A DNA stretch of 64,000 nucleotides from contig NZ_NXGA01000001.1 of assembly GCF_002802965.1 (NCBI RefSeq), forward strand, positions 846,744 to 910,743, read 5' to 3'. A model generated the notes under the pieces. It worked only from the letters and a program-made list of their open reading frames with translations, searched no databases and was not told the origin of the DNA. This DNA comes from Sporolactobacillus pectinivorans (GTDB lineage Bacteria; Bacillota; Bacilli; Bacillales; Sporolactobacillaceae). The position numbers were made by a program, and so were the translations under genes. Shown here piece after piece: positions 35,422 to 43,498 of the stretch (position 1 is its first letter; each line of letters starts with the position of its first letter).

Positions 35422-36498
35422 TTGAAAACGGGAAATATGGATTTGATCAGAAACATTAACCGGCAGCGTGTTCTGGATGTTATTAAACATTTTCAACCTG
35501 TTAGCAGAGCCGTGATCTCGAGAAAGCTTTCATTAAGTCGCTCAACCGTATCCATGATTGTTAATGACTTAATTGAAGATCATTCGGTTGTTGAACTTGG
35601 AATGGGTGAATCGACAATGAACGGCGGCAGGAAGGGGACGATGCTCGGTTTTAATCCGCGGTCTGCTTTTGGCATCGGTATTGATCTGCAGGGCGGAAGT
35701 TCTCGCATCGTGTTGGCGGATTTAGACGGGAACGTGACTATTTCTCACAGTTTTACCTTTGATCGGGATTTGGGAAAGTTCAAAACGCTTCTGAAAAAAT
35801 TTCTAAGTAGCTTATCGGATGAAATGACTCACCTGGTCGGTATTGGAATTTCTGTACCCTCCATTGTGAAAGACCATGAAATTGTTGTTGATGCACCATC
35901 TCTTGGCTGGCAAAATCTCAATTTGGCGGAAGAACTATCAGATGTCACGAATCTTAATCTGTTCACTATCAATGACGTGAATGCTGCGGCATTTGGTGAA
36001 AGATGGTTGGGGCAGGACAGACAGATTGACAATTTATTTTACCTGTCAATCGGTACCGGTGTCGGATCGGCTATTATTGCGAATGGTGGATGGGTATCCG
36101 GTGCTGATCAGGCTGCAGGAGAAATCGGCTACATGCTTGAGAATAAAGATGTTAATCAGCACGATACGTATGTTGTCGGGCAATTCGGAACGTTTGAAAA
36201 AAAAGTTACTTCTTTACTTGCCGCTAAGAAGACGACGCCTGAGATACGTAACGAGCTGGTCACTCAATTATCTGTCGCCTTTGCCAATATATCCAGTCTG
36301 CTGAATCCCGAAAAAATCATTATTGGCGGTCCGTATCAACAGAAGCTGGAACCATTAATCGGAGAAATTCAGAAAAAAGTGCAGCAATATAGCCCACTGC
36401 CTGCTGAGATAGCCTACTCTGCTTTGGGGTGGGATGCAGCGGCAATCGGTGCTTTGGAAGGTTTATATCACTATCTCCGGGATCAGACAATCAATTAA
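35422..36498 (+). CDS. ROK-family transcriptional regulator (XylR/NagC type)
   Basis: This is a repressor of about 358 residues. The winged helix at about 12-70 (INRQRVLDVIKHFQPVS, ISRKLSLSRSTVSMIVNDLI) precedes a ROK sugar-kinase-like domain with GIGIDLQGGSSRIVLADLDG, NDVNAAAFGERWLG and LSIGTGVGSAIIANG. The usual ROK zinc site (C-x-C-G-x-x-G-C) is absent; the region reads VVGQFGTFEKKVTS. An in-frame ATG at 35401 exists, but AAGAAGG at 35409-35415 fits TTG 35422 better. The xylO-like palindrome just upstream suggests autorepression and control of the permease and kinase downstream (24 bp to the next gene). Confidence 0.87.
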   Translation: MKTGNMDLIRNINRQRVLDVIKHFQPVSRAVISRKLSLSRSTVSMIVNDLIEDHSVVELGMGESTMNGGRKGTMLGFNPRSAFGIGIDLQGGSSRIVLADLDGNVTISHSFTFDRDLGKFKTLLKKFLSSLSDEMTHLVGIGISVPSIVKDHEIVVDAPSLGWQNLNLAEELSDVTNLNLFTINDVNAAAFGERWLGQDRQIDNLFYLSIGTGVGSAIIANGGWVSGADQAAGEIGYMLENKDVNQHDTYVVGQFGTFEKKVTSLLAAKKTTPEIRNELVTQLSVAFANISSLLNPEKIIIGGPYQQKLEPLIGEIQKKVQQYSPLPAEIAYSALGWDAAAIGALEGLYHYLRDQTIN

Positions 36499-36522
36499 TC
36501 ATTTTTGAGAGGGTGAATCGTA

Positions 36523-37896
36523 ATGGAAAAGTCAGGCAATGGGTTGGTTCGCAGTATTGGCACAATGCAGGCAACAGCGATTAATATGTCTCAGATGATG
36601 GGTGCCGGGCCTTTTATTACTATCCCCATTATTCTGACAACCATGGGGGGCCCGCAGGCAATGTTTGGATGGATTGCCGGTGCCTTGCTTGCTTTGCTTG
36701 ATGGACTCGTCTGGAGTGAGCTGGGCTCAACGTTACCTGGAGAAGGCGGTACGTATATTTATTTGCGTGAAGCGTTCCAGTATCGCACAGGCAAATTGAT
36801 GCCGTTTCTTTTTATTTGGTCAACATTAATTGCAACGCCAATGATGATGGCAACAGGCGCGATTGGGCTGGCCAATTATTTTGGCTATTTCTTTCCGCAC
36901 ATTACACCGCTCGAAACAAAACTTGTTGCCGTTGCAGTAACTATAATAACCATTGCACTACTTTATCGCCGCGTGAATTCAGTAGCTAAAATATCAACAA
37001 TACTGTGGATCGGTATGATTGTAACTGTCGTCATGGTCATTGGTACCGGGCTGACTCACTTCAATCCTCAGCTCGCCTTTAATTTTCCAAAAAATGCTTT
37101 TGCACCGGCCAGCTTTTTTACCGGTCTTGGAGCAGGAATGCTATTATCGATTTATGATTATATGGGCTATTATACCAGCTGTTATCTGGGTGATGAAGTG
37201 AAGAATCCCGGACGAACGATTCCGCGTGTTGTCACTCTGTCAATTCTGCTTGTTGCAGTGATTGACTTAATGATGAATATCGGAATTATTGGCGTTGTTC
37301 CATGGCAGACAGCGATGAAGAGTACGAATATCGGCAGCCAGCTCATGGGACATATTTGGGGAACACCGGGAGCAGTGATTATTACGCTACTGATTATCTG
37401 GACATGTTTTGCGTCCGTATACACTGGCTTGCTCGGCGCTTCACGTCTGCCCTATAATGCGGCTAAAGACGGGCTATTTTTCAAAGTATTTGCGAAGCTG
37501 CATCCAAAGTATCAATTTCCAAATGTCTCCTTGCTCATTATGGGTATTGTCATGGCCATTTGCTGTTTCTTTGACCTTTCAACGATTATCAACGCCTTAA
37601 TGGCACTGATTATTGTTGTTCAGTTTATGGGCCAGATTGTTGCACTGACTGTTCTGCGCAAACGCCGTCCGGACTTGAAGCGTCCCTACAAACAATGGCT
37701 GTATCCCATTCCAAGCATCATTGCCTTTATTGGCTGGGGCTATGTCTTCTATTCATCAGGCTGGTCGGCAATCACTCTTGCCGTTGTCTGGACGGTCATT
37801 GGTATTGGTGTATTTTTGGTCTGGGCTCATCTGCATTCTGAATGGCCATTTGGTCAGAAAAAGATTCAGGAGGCATTTAAAAGTCTGGAACAATAA
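36523..37896 (+). CDS. APC-superfamily permease
   Basis: This 457-residue protein has 12 helices of the amino acid-polyamine-organocation superfamily. It has INMSQMMGAGPFITIPIIL in helix 1 with the G-A-G unwinding motif, ELGSTLPGEGGTYIYLREAF after helix 2 (a strong APC signature) and YLGDEVKNPGRTIPRV after helix 6. It lies between two ROK genes in one operon. A permease of this class paired with a ROK kinase is uncommon for simple sugars. A sugar-amine conjugate (fructosamine-like) or amino sugar is a reasonable guess, since FrlA-type permeases are APC members. The guess rests on context only. Confidence 0.86.
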   Translation: MEKSGNGLVRSIGTMQATAINMSQMMGAGPFITIPIILTTMGGPQAMFGWIAGALLALLDGLVWSELGSTLPGEGGTYIYLREAFQYRTGKLMPFLFIWSTLIATPMMMATGAIGLANYFGYFFPHITPLETKLVAVAVTIITIALLYRRVNSVAKISTILWIGMIVTVVMVIGTGLTHFNPQLAFNFPKNAFAPASFFTGLGAGMLLSIYDYMGYYTSCYLGDEVKNPGRTIPRVVTLSILLVAVIDLMMNIGIIGVVPWQTAMKSTNIGSQLMGHIWGTPGAVIITLLIIWTCFASVYTGLLGASRLPYNAAKDGLFFKVFAKLHPKYQFPNVSLLIMGIVMAICCFFDLSTIINALMALIIVVQFMGQIVALTVLRKRRPDLKRPYKQWLYPIPSIIAFIGWGYVFYSSGWSAITLAVVWTVIGIGVFLVWAHLHSEWPFGQKKIQEAFKSLEQ

Positions 37897-37950
37897 TTAA
37901 TCGGTACAAAAATAGAAAAGGGTAAAACTGTAATAGAGGGTGAACGTGCG

Positions 37951-38847
37951 ATGAGTCAAACGGAGGTTATCCTGGCTTATGATTTTGGTGGGACAAAGGT
38001 GGGTGCCGCGCTGGCAGATAAAAATCGTAGGATTATAAAAAAAACTAGAATCAAATCGTCAGGAGTACCTGTCGCTGTTCTGCTTCGCCGTGTCGTTGAA
38101 ATGGGGAACGCTTTGCTTGAGAGTGTCAATGATTGCATGCTGGTCGCTGTCGGAGTCAGCATGTGCGGTGTTGTTTTTAAAGATCATATTGAGCTTGCAC
38201 CCAATCTGTCCGGAATCGAAGAGCTGAATGTTCGCCGGATGCTGATTGACGCATTTCATGTCAGAGTTGTGATGGAGAATGATGTTCTGGCTGCGACACT
38301 GGTCGAATTACGGCGGGGAAATCTAAAGGGGACGGATTATGGTTTGTACGTTAATTTTGGCACAGGCATCGCGGCAGGTTTTACAGCGGGAAACAGCATC
38401 ATGAGAGGCCATCAGGGGGCAGCCGGTGAAATTGGTTATTTAATGAAGAGCAGGGATGATACGGCTACTTTTAAGTCCGGTCATGCCTCTTTTGAAGAGT
38501 TTTCCAGTGGCGCCGGCGTTGAAAAACGTTTTTCTGAGGATTATGGCAGAACACGGACTGCCAAAGAAATATTTGAAACGAGCCAATCAGGTACAGAAAT
38601 AGGAAAGTTTGTGTCAGAGGTTTGCAGTGAAATAGGTTATCAGATCGCTAATTTGGCGGTGATGTGGAACCCGGAAAAAATCGTTATCGGCGGAGGCATG
38701 GCGGCTTCCTTTGCCCAGCTTCAAGGTGCGATTCTAAAGAAACTTCATGAGAATGTGCCGTATCCTCCTGAATTAGTCCGCTCCTATTTCTTGCAGGACG
38801 CTAGTTTGTATGGAGCCATAGAATTGGCGCTTTCCGAAGAGCAATAA
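37951..38847 (+). CDS. ROK-family sugar kinase-like protein
   Basis: This 298-residue ROK protein has no DNA-binding domain. It has the phosphate-binding DFGGTKVGAAL (about 9-19), END-type active site MENDVLAATLVEL with a catalytic-type Asp, NFGTGIAAGF and HQGAAGEIGYLM, so a kinase is likely. The zinc-binding C-G-C-x-x-C motif of glucokinases and NagK is missing; SGHASFEEFSSGAG stands in its place, as in the linked regulator. It is cotranscribed with the APC permease (54 bp gap). A phosphorylated intracellular sugar or amino sugar is the probable product. The substrate is unknown. Confidence 0.82.
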   Translation: MSQTEVILAYDFGGTKVGAALADKNRRIIKKTRIKSSGVPVAVLLRRVVEMGNALLESVNDCMLVAVGVSMCGVVFKDHIELAPNLSGIEELNVRRMLIDAFHVRVVMENDVLAATLVELRRGNLKGTDYGLYVNFGTGIAAGFTAGNSIMRGHQGAAGEIGYLMKSRDDTATFKSGHASFEEFSSGAGVEKRFSEDYGRTRTAKEIFETSQSGTEIGKFVSEVCSEIGYQIANLAVMWNPEKIVIGGGMAASFAQLQGAILKKLHENVPYPPELVRSYFLQDASLYGAIELALSEEQ

Positions 38848-39001
38848 CAAGATTTTACTCTGTTTCAGAATGTTTGGCCGAATGATACTTTTGTTATTTT
38901 TCCATTGAAATAAAAATCCGTCTGGAGCTGTTCATGTTTTTCTTCCCATACACAGAGCGGGAGATGAGTTACGCCTTGAATTTTGGAAGGAGGGGCCGCA
39001 A

Positions 39002-39649
39002 ATGTTCCGTTTAGACCTGGATTTGCGATATATTGCTCAAAGAACACGTACATTCAGGCAGGAATATGCGCATGTGAAGAGCGACAGCGGAGTTTCAGGA
39101 TTAAGGTCTTTGGATCTTGCGCTCAGAAAATTTCTGAAAGAAAAACAGTAAGATTCGGTTGCTGAAGATCAATGCGTTAAAATTAAATCTTATGATATAG
39201 AAACACGTGACAGATTTTCGATCACTGCCCGGTGGTATACAAAACAGGAGTGTCCAAAGCAGCGTGCGGTACTTTACATTCATGGCGGCGGTATGATTAT
39301 CGGGATAGCTGCAGATTCAGATGCTATGGTTTCAAAATACGTGGCTTCGATCGAGATTAATATGCTTTCTGTCGATTATCGCCTGTCACCGGAATATCCT
39401 TATCCAATTCTTGTCTACGATTGTTTTGACGCTTTGAAATGGCTGGTGAAGCATGCCCCGGAGTTGAAAGCGGAGCTTGACCTTTTCAGAAATGAGGACA
39501 TCGCTTTTGGCTTGGATTTATTGAAAGCCGAAGTATCAGTGGAGATGAACCTGATCCGAGGGGTTCCGCATTCTTTTGATTCTCTTGCGCCCAATGCCCC
39601 GGTTCCGCAACGTGCGTTTAACGAAAGATGCCGGGTTCTGATGTCATAA
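39002..39649 (+). pseudogene. alpha/beta-hydrolase (esterase) pseudogene
   Basis: This was an alpha/beta-hydrolase-3 (HSL-type) esterase. A good GGAAGGAGGGG site precedes ATG 39002. The frame has a TAA at codon 50 (39149-39151), continues with YIHGGGMIIG (oxyanion HGGG) and DYRLSPEYPYPI, then jumps near 39470 to ELDLFRNEDIAF and VPHSFDSLAPNAPVP, the family's C-terminal end. The middle part with the GDSAGG nucleophile elbow is deleted (roughly 100 residues or more). It is the last gene of the ROK operon, so the pathway may have lost a deacetylase/esterase step. Confidence 0.87.
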
Positions 39650-39671
39650 TTTTTTGAAATGCAATGATAAG

Positions 39672-39713
39672 AAAAGTCCGGAGTGAAATATTGATTCTTC
39701 ACTCCGGACTTTT
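39672..39713. terminator. bidirectional terminator
   Basis: AAAAGTCCGGAGTGAA (39672-39687) pairs perfectly with 39698-39713. A's on one side and T's on the other let it serve both the plus-strand ROK operon and the minus-strand LCP gene. Confidence 0.92.
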
Positions 39714-39768
39714 AATTTATGCTCTTTTGTTTTCCACAACGATCAAATGATTCATAAAAAATCTGCTG

Positions 39769-40779
39769 TCAATTTGTAAAATACTGTTTAATCACGTTTT
39801 GCAGTTGTCCCGGGTCAAGGACGATCTCACTGTTGTTTGCTTTCAGAATATCATCATACATGGTCACGCTGCTGCCTTTGACCTGACGGTATTTGATCTG
39901 CTGCTCTGGGTGGAAGTCACCTTTGACACCCAGTCCGATGCTGATCATGTCATCCGTTGTCATATTGGTTGCAACGAGGAATTTTGATAATGAACCGGCA
40001 AGTGCCGGGAACCTTGTCACATTGGCAGGACTCATCATTTTTTTGGCGATGCCAACCAGTGCGGCCTGCTGCAGCTGCTGGCGCCCATAGTCCGTACCAG
40101 GCAGCGAGTAGCGTTCATGGGTAATTTCTGTAACCATTTTTCCGTCGAGAGCATGTGTACCGGCTGTAAATGTTTTCCCCATATCTTCCGGATACCAAGG
40201 ATGGGTCAGCGTTACATTGAATGGCAGAGTCATGTCGATACCGCCAATCGCGTCGACCATGTACTGCAGTCCCCAATAATTGGTTTCTGCGTAATAATTG
40301 ATCGGAACTCCGGTCAGACTGGAGATTGAATTGACCGCTTCAATAATGCCCTGTTTTGAACCATGTTCGACTTGGGCTATGTATTGAACACTGGTGAGCT
40401 TCGTGTACCCGTGCCCCTGCATGTAAACGCGCGTATCCCGTGGAATACTCAGCATATTGTAGGTGTGGTTGTTCAGATCGGCATGGATCAGCACCATCGA
40501 ATCGGTATGACCCGCGATATCTCCCTTCCGCACATCAGATCCGATCAGCAGGACATTAAAGGTACCGGACTTCTGTTTGTATTTGCTGTTACCGCCTGTT
40601 CCGATGATCGTTAAATTTTTAAAATGATTGGCCGGTTTCAGTGAATAATATTTATAGAAACCAAAGCTGGTTCCGGCAACAATCAAAACAAGCAGAATAA
40701 TCAGAGTGTAGCGCAAAATTCTGTGACGTTTTTTTGATCTCTTTAAACCGCTTCTTGATTCATTTGTCTCTCTGGCCAT
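39769..40779 (-). CDS. LytR-CpsA-Psr (LCP) family wall-polymer ligase
   Basis: This 336-residue membrane-anchored protein has a basic cytoplasmic tail, one helix (about 23-45) and an external LCP domain. Conserved LCP pieces are NVLLIGSDVR, HTDSMVLIHADL (the arginine/aspartate-lined pyrophosphate pocket), MLSIPRDTRVYM, VDAIGGIDM and YGRQQLQQAAL. LCP enzymes move wall teichoic acid, capsule or other undecaprenyl-diphosphate-linked glycans onto peptidoglycan. GAGGGG lies 11 bases before the ATG. It is monocistronic. The exopolysaccharide genes at 1-8564 are a possible source of its substrate, though 30 kb away. Confidence 0.92.
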   Translation of the reverse strand: MARETNESRSGLKRSKKRHRILRYTLIILLVLIVAGTSFGFYKYYSLKPANHFKNLTIIGTGGNSKYKQKSGTFNVLLIGSDVRKGDIAGHTDSMVLIHADLNNHTYNMLSIPRDTRVYMQGHGYTKLTSVQYIAQVEHGSKQGIIEAVNSISSLTGVPINYYAETNYWGLQYMVDAIGGIDMTLPFNVTLTHPWYPEDMGKTFTAGTHALDGKMVTEITHERYSLPGTDYGRQQLQQAALVGIAKKMMSPANVTRFPALAGSLSKFLVATNMTTDDMISIGLGVKGDFHPEQQIKYRQVKGSSVTMYDDILKANNSEIVLDPGQLQNVIKQYFTN

Positions 40780-41087
40780 ATTTTTAAACCCCTCGCTTTT
40801 TTGATTAAACCTCTGCAGACAGAACCCTTATTTGCCCCTGCGGCCGACAATCTCACTTGAAACGAATTGTTTTACCTGTCCATTGTATAACAATTAGATG
40901 ACAGAAAATAGATAGTATGCGGATTTATGAAGGATTGCAAGCAATAGTATTCCTTTTTTATACAAAATTATGTAAAAGCACAGATATAAATGTAATCTAA
41001 TCCAAAACGGTTTGTTACATGCCTGTTACAGGTCTGTTATATAAAACTGGTAAATTTAAGCTATTAGGAAAAGAGGTATACGGGCAC
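40780..41087. other. divergent intergenic region
   Basis: The spacer between the LCP gene (minus) and the 3D-domain gene (plus) should hold both promoters. An in-frame upstream ATG at 41019 exists but lacks a ribosome binding site. I see no regulatory RNA. Confidence 0.4.
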
Positions 41088-41447
41088 ATGAAAAGAATAT
41101 TAATGACTCTAGCCGTTGTTATTTTAATCATATCAGGTATATCCACTCCAGCGGCGGAAGCGAAAACCCGCATTCAAACAATGACAGTTTCAGCCACAGC
41201 GTATTGTGAAATGGGAAGAACTGCAACCGGCTATAATTTGAGAAAATATCCGAATGCTAAAGAAATAGCTGTTGATCCGCGTTATATTCCACTTGGTTCC
41301 AAAGTGTATGTCCCAGGATACGGAACAGCGATTGCCAGAGATACTGGTGGAGCCATAAAGGGCAGAATTATTGATGTTCACTTTAAATCGTATCACCAGG
41401 CCATCATGTGGGGAAGAAAGCATTTAAAAATAAAAGTATATCGATGA
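41088..41447 (+). CDS. secreted 3D-domain protein (YocH/YabE C-terminal type)
   Basis: This short exported protein (119 residues) has a signal peptide (1-26, ...PAAEA) and a single 3D domain. The three conserved aspartates are visible in AVDPRYIPLGSKVYV, ARDTGG and RIIDVHF. The 3D fold is related to MltA lytic transglycosylases and is the catalytic end of Bacillus YocH/YabE and of resuscitation factors; here it stands almost alone. ATG 41088 is chosen because AAGAGG lies upstream and it starts a proper signal peptide; ATG 41019 would bury it. A perfect terminator follows. Its role in wall turnover is inferred. Confidence 0.88.
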   Translation: MKRILMTLAVVILIISGISTPAAEAKTRIQTMTVSATAYCEMGRTATGYNLRKYPNAKEIAVDPRYIPLGSKVYVPGYGTAIARDTGGAIKGRIIDVHFKSYHQAIMWGRKHLKIKVYR

Positions 41448-41465
41448 TCCGTTCATATTAAAAGA

Positions 41466-41513
41466 AAGAATAGGAGAGAAAAGTGGGATACTTTTCTCTC
41501 CTATTCTTTTAGA
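41466..41513. terminator. 20-bp perfect bidirectional terminator
   Basis: AAAGAATAGGAGAGAAAAGT (41466-41485) pairs with 41491-41510 around GGGAT. It ends the 3D-domain gene and can also end the minus-strand small gene that follows. Confidence 0.93.
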
Positions 41514-41556
41514 TTAAGCTTCAACTCCAATCATCAGTTCAGTCATTCTTTTATTC

Positions 41557-41718
41557 TCAATCAAACCAGTCTTCAATAATGCGGAGAAGCAGATACTGGC
41601 GTTTGCGGAGACTGAGAAGGGAAAAATAGTTTTCAAGTTCTGTGAAAACTTGCTTTTCAACCGGATCAGAGAGTTCATTGAGGAAGTTAAGTGGGACGGC
41701 GAATTTGGTGAATAGCAT
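41557..41718 (-). CDS. possible 53-residue protein of unknown function
   Basis: This is a small minus-strand frame, MLFTKFAVPLNFLNEL... ending IIEDWFD, with a good AAAGGAG about 11 bases before the ATG and a shared terminator beyond its stop. It is rich in Leu/Phe with alternating charged residues and looks like one or two amphipathic helices rather than a membrane helix. I do not recognise a family. A further 10-codon frame (MTELMIGVEA) follows before the terminator. The overlapping longer frame on the same strand (41514-41780) lacks these signals. Confidence 0.45.
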   Translation of the reverse strand: MLFTKFAVPLNFLNELSDPVEKQVFTELENYFSLLSLRKRQYLLLRIIEDWFD

Positions 41719-42173
41719 ATTGATGGAACTCCTTTCGGAGATGGGGTAGGGAGAAAATGTAAAACCAGGGTGGGAGACATGAGGGGATCTTCCTATATGA
41801 TATATAGGGAAGAAAGAAGAAAATGGTGAATATGTTTTTGGATAGTTTGCGTAAAAAGCTGGAATCCTTCAGCTAGCGTCGCTTAAGGAGCATGGGGGTC
41901 TGATGGGTAAATTCCCGTTTAAGCCAGTTGCCCTCAGACGATAAAAATTCATTTTTTGTTTCTTCCCGTTTGAGACAAAAGGTGAGATCACTTATTTTCC
42001 GGTATATTCAACTTTTTTCGCAAAGATTATATCACCGGACTAATCTTTGAGCAACATTATATAGAATTTATATGTCAGATTATCTTACACAATTACAATG
42101 TTTGATTGAAGGACATGCTATTATAAATTTATAAAATTTTAAATACATTAAAGGATTTGATTATTCCCACGCA
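41719..42173. other. non-coding stretch with two imperfect hairpins
   Basis: No gene is seen. GTCTGATGGG near 41900 can pair with CCCTCAGAC near 41932-41940, and TCCGGT near 41998 with ACCGGA near 42035. The first block, with CGCTTAAGGAGC, GGGTAAATT and TTTAAGCC, vaguely recalls pieces of the ydaO (c-di-AMP) riboswitch but lacks its 3' half. I therefore leave it unassigned. Confidence 0.3.
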
Positions 42174-42566
42174 GTGATGGGAGGTGCCGTTGCCATTGCA
42201 AAGTTGCTGCCAGTGAGCTTGGGTGAATTCAAGCAGGAGCTCATGAAAGAGTACAACTTGGTCAATCAGATGATTTTCAAGGTCGGTGTAACCGAACAGA
42301 AGGTGAGTGTGTTCGAGGATAAAGTTGTGATTATCGCGAAGCACAAGCGCATTCCGGTACTTGAGATCATAGATGAAGCGGATAAAAACTTTTCCGAGGT
42401 CATTGATCGATTGCTTATCAAGAGGTACAAAGAGGTTCTGGCAAAAAATATTACTCGACGTTTTGGCATCGGAGTTAAGCTGGTTTTAAAAGATTATGAT
42501 CCGCGGAAAGAAGTTAGCGGTACATTAATCGTTTTAGATGAAAATTTGAATGAACGCGGCTGGTAG
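42174..42566 (+). CDS. DUF2294 (MpsC)-like small protein
   Basis: This is a soluble protein of about 130 residues with the look of DUF2294/MpsC-family proteins: YNLVNQMIFKVGVTEQKVSV, EDKVVIIAKHKRIPVL, then a helical stretch and GVKLVLKDYDPRKE. Members are found in Bacilli, sometimes linked to bicarbonate or membrane-potential functions, but the role is not settled. The start is uncertain. GTG 42174 and ATG 42177 lack a good site, while GGGAGGTG (42179-42186) would fit a rare ATT at 42195. It is followed by a terminator, so it is probably monocistronic. Confidence 0.6.
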   Translation: MMGGAVAIAKLLPVSLGEFKQELMKEYNLVNQMIFKVGVTEQKVSVFEDKVVIIAKHKRIPVLEIIDEADKNFSEVIDRLLIKRYKEVLAKNITRRFGIGVKLVLKDYDPRKEVSGTLIVLDENLNERGW

Positions 42567-42591
42567 AATGAACTCATGAATGATGAGAGCA

Positions 42592-42655
42592 GGGCAACCG
42601 TCGGAAGAAGATCAGAGTATGGATATCTGATTTTTTCCGTCGGCTGCCTTTTTTA
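42592..42655 (+). terminator. long hairpin terminator
   Basis: GGCAACCGTCGGAA (from 42593) pairs with TTCCGTCGGCTGCC (42635-42648) with two mismatches. An inner ATCAGA/TCTGAT stem extends it, and a T-rich run follows. It separates the DUF2294-like gene from the ABC operon; an attenuator role is possible. Confidence 0.7.
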
Positions 42656-42678
42656 TTTATTTTACAGGGGAGTGATTG

Positions 42679-43449
42679 ATGATGAACAAATTGGAAATTG
42701 TGCATAGCAGTAAAACCTTCAGAAAGAACGACAAAGAGTTTTGTGCGCTGCAGGAAACAAATATGAGCATTCAGAGTGGAAAATTCGTCAGTATCATTGG
42801 TCCAAGCGGCTGTGGTAAATCGACTCTTTTCAATATTATTGCCGGCCTCCTGCCTCCTTCAACCGGCGAGGTACTCCTTGACGGAAAAAATATTGTCGGC
42901 AAGAGCGGTTGCGTCGGCTACATGCTGCAGAAGGATCTGCTGCTGCCGTGGCGGACGATTTTGGATAATGTCATTCTCGGTCTTGAGATTCGTGGTGTGC
43001 GCAAAAGCGAGGCGAGAGAACGGGCACTGCCCATGTTGCAGAAATACGGACTGAAGGGGTTTGAACATCATTTTCCCGCCGAACTTTCAGGAGGAATGAG
43101 ACAGAGGGCTGCACTGCTTCGCACGTTGCTTTATGACAAAGATGTGATCCTTCTCGATGAACCCTTTGGCGCACTTGACGCACAGACCAGGCTGTTCATG
43201 CAGTCGTGGCTGCTCAAAATTTGGAATGATTTTAAAAAGACGGTTTTGTTCGTCACGCATGACATTGATGAAGCTATCTATCTGTCGGATGAGATTTATG
43301 TCTTCTCACACCGACCGGGCCGGATCAAGGCAAAGGTGGAGGTCGATCTTCCCCGACCGAGAAATGAAGAAACGCTGACTCAGACTTCTTTCCAGCACTT
43401 AAAAAAGGAACTACTCACCATGCTGAAAGTCGAGCAGGAAATAAGCTGA
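42679..43449 (+). CDS. ABC transporter ATPase (SsuB/TauB type)
   Basis: This is a nucleotide-binding subunit of about 256 residues. Walker A is GPSGCGKST near residues 39-47, the Q-loop is MLQKDLLLPWRTI, the signature LSGGMRQRAAL and Walker B VILLDEPFGALD, with the switch His in VTHDIDEA. The LLPWR Q-loop is typical of nitrate/sulfonate/taurine-type importers. GGGGAG at 42667-42672 favours ATG 42679 over the TTG at 42676. It powers uptake together with the next two genes. Confidence 0.93.
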   Translation: MMNKLEIVHSSKTFRKNDKEFCALQETNMSIQSGKFVSIIGPSGCGKSTLFNIIAGLLPPSTGEVLLDGKNIVGKSGCVGYMLQKDLLLPWRTILDNVILGLEIRGVRKSEARERALPMLQKYGLKGFEHHFPAELSGGMRQRAALLRTLLYDKDVILLDEPFGALDAQTRLFMQSWLLKIWNDFKKTVLFVTHDIDEAIYLSDEIYVFSHRPGRIKAKVEVDLPRPRNEETLTQTSFQHLKKELLTMLKVEQEIS

Positions 43450-43498
43450 CAGGTTTTCAGTCGAGTTTTGCAGCAAATTATTTAGGAGGATGATTTTA

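Noticed and set aside
41514..41780. 88-codon minus-strand frame
   Set aside because: Its composition is unlike protein and it has no ribosome binding site; the overlapping 53-residue frame has a good one.
42590..42660. TPP or other riboswitch before the ABC importer operon
   Set aside because: The core motifs of the thiamine element (CTGAGA, ACC-TGATC-TGG type) are absent; the region is better explained as a terminator hairpin.
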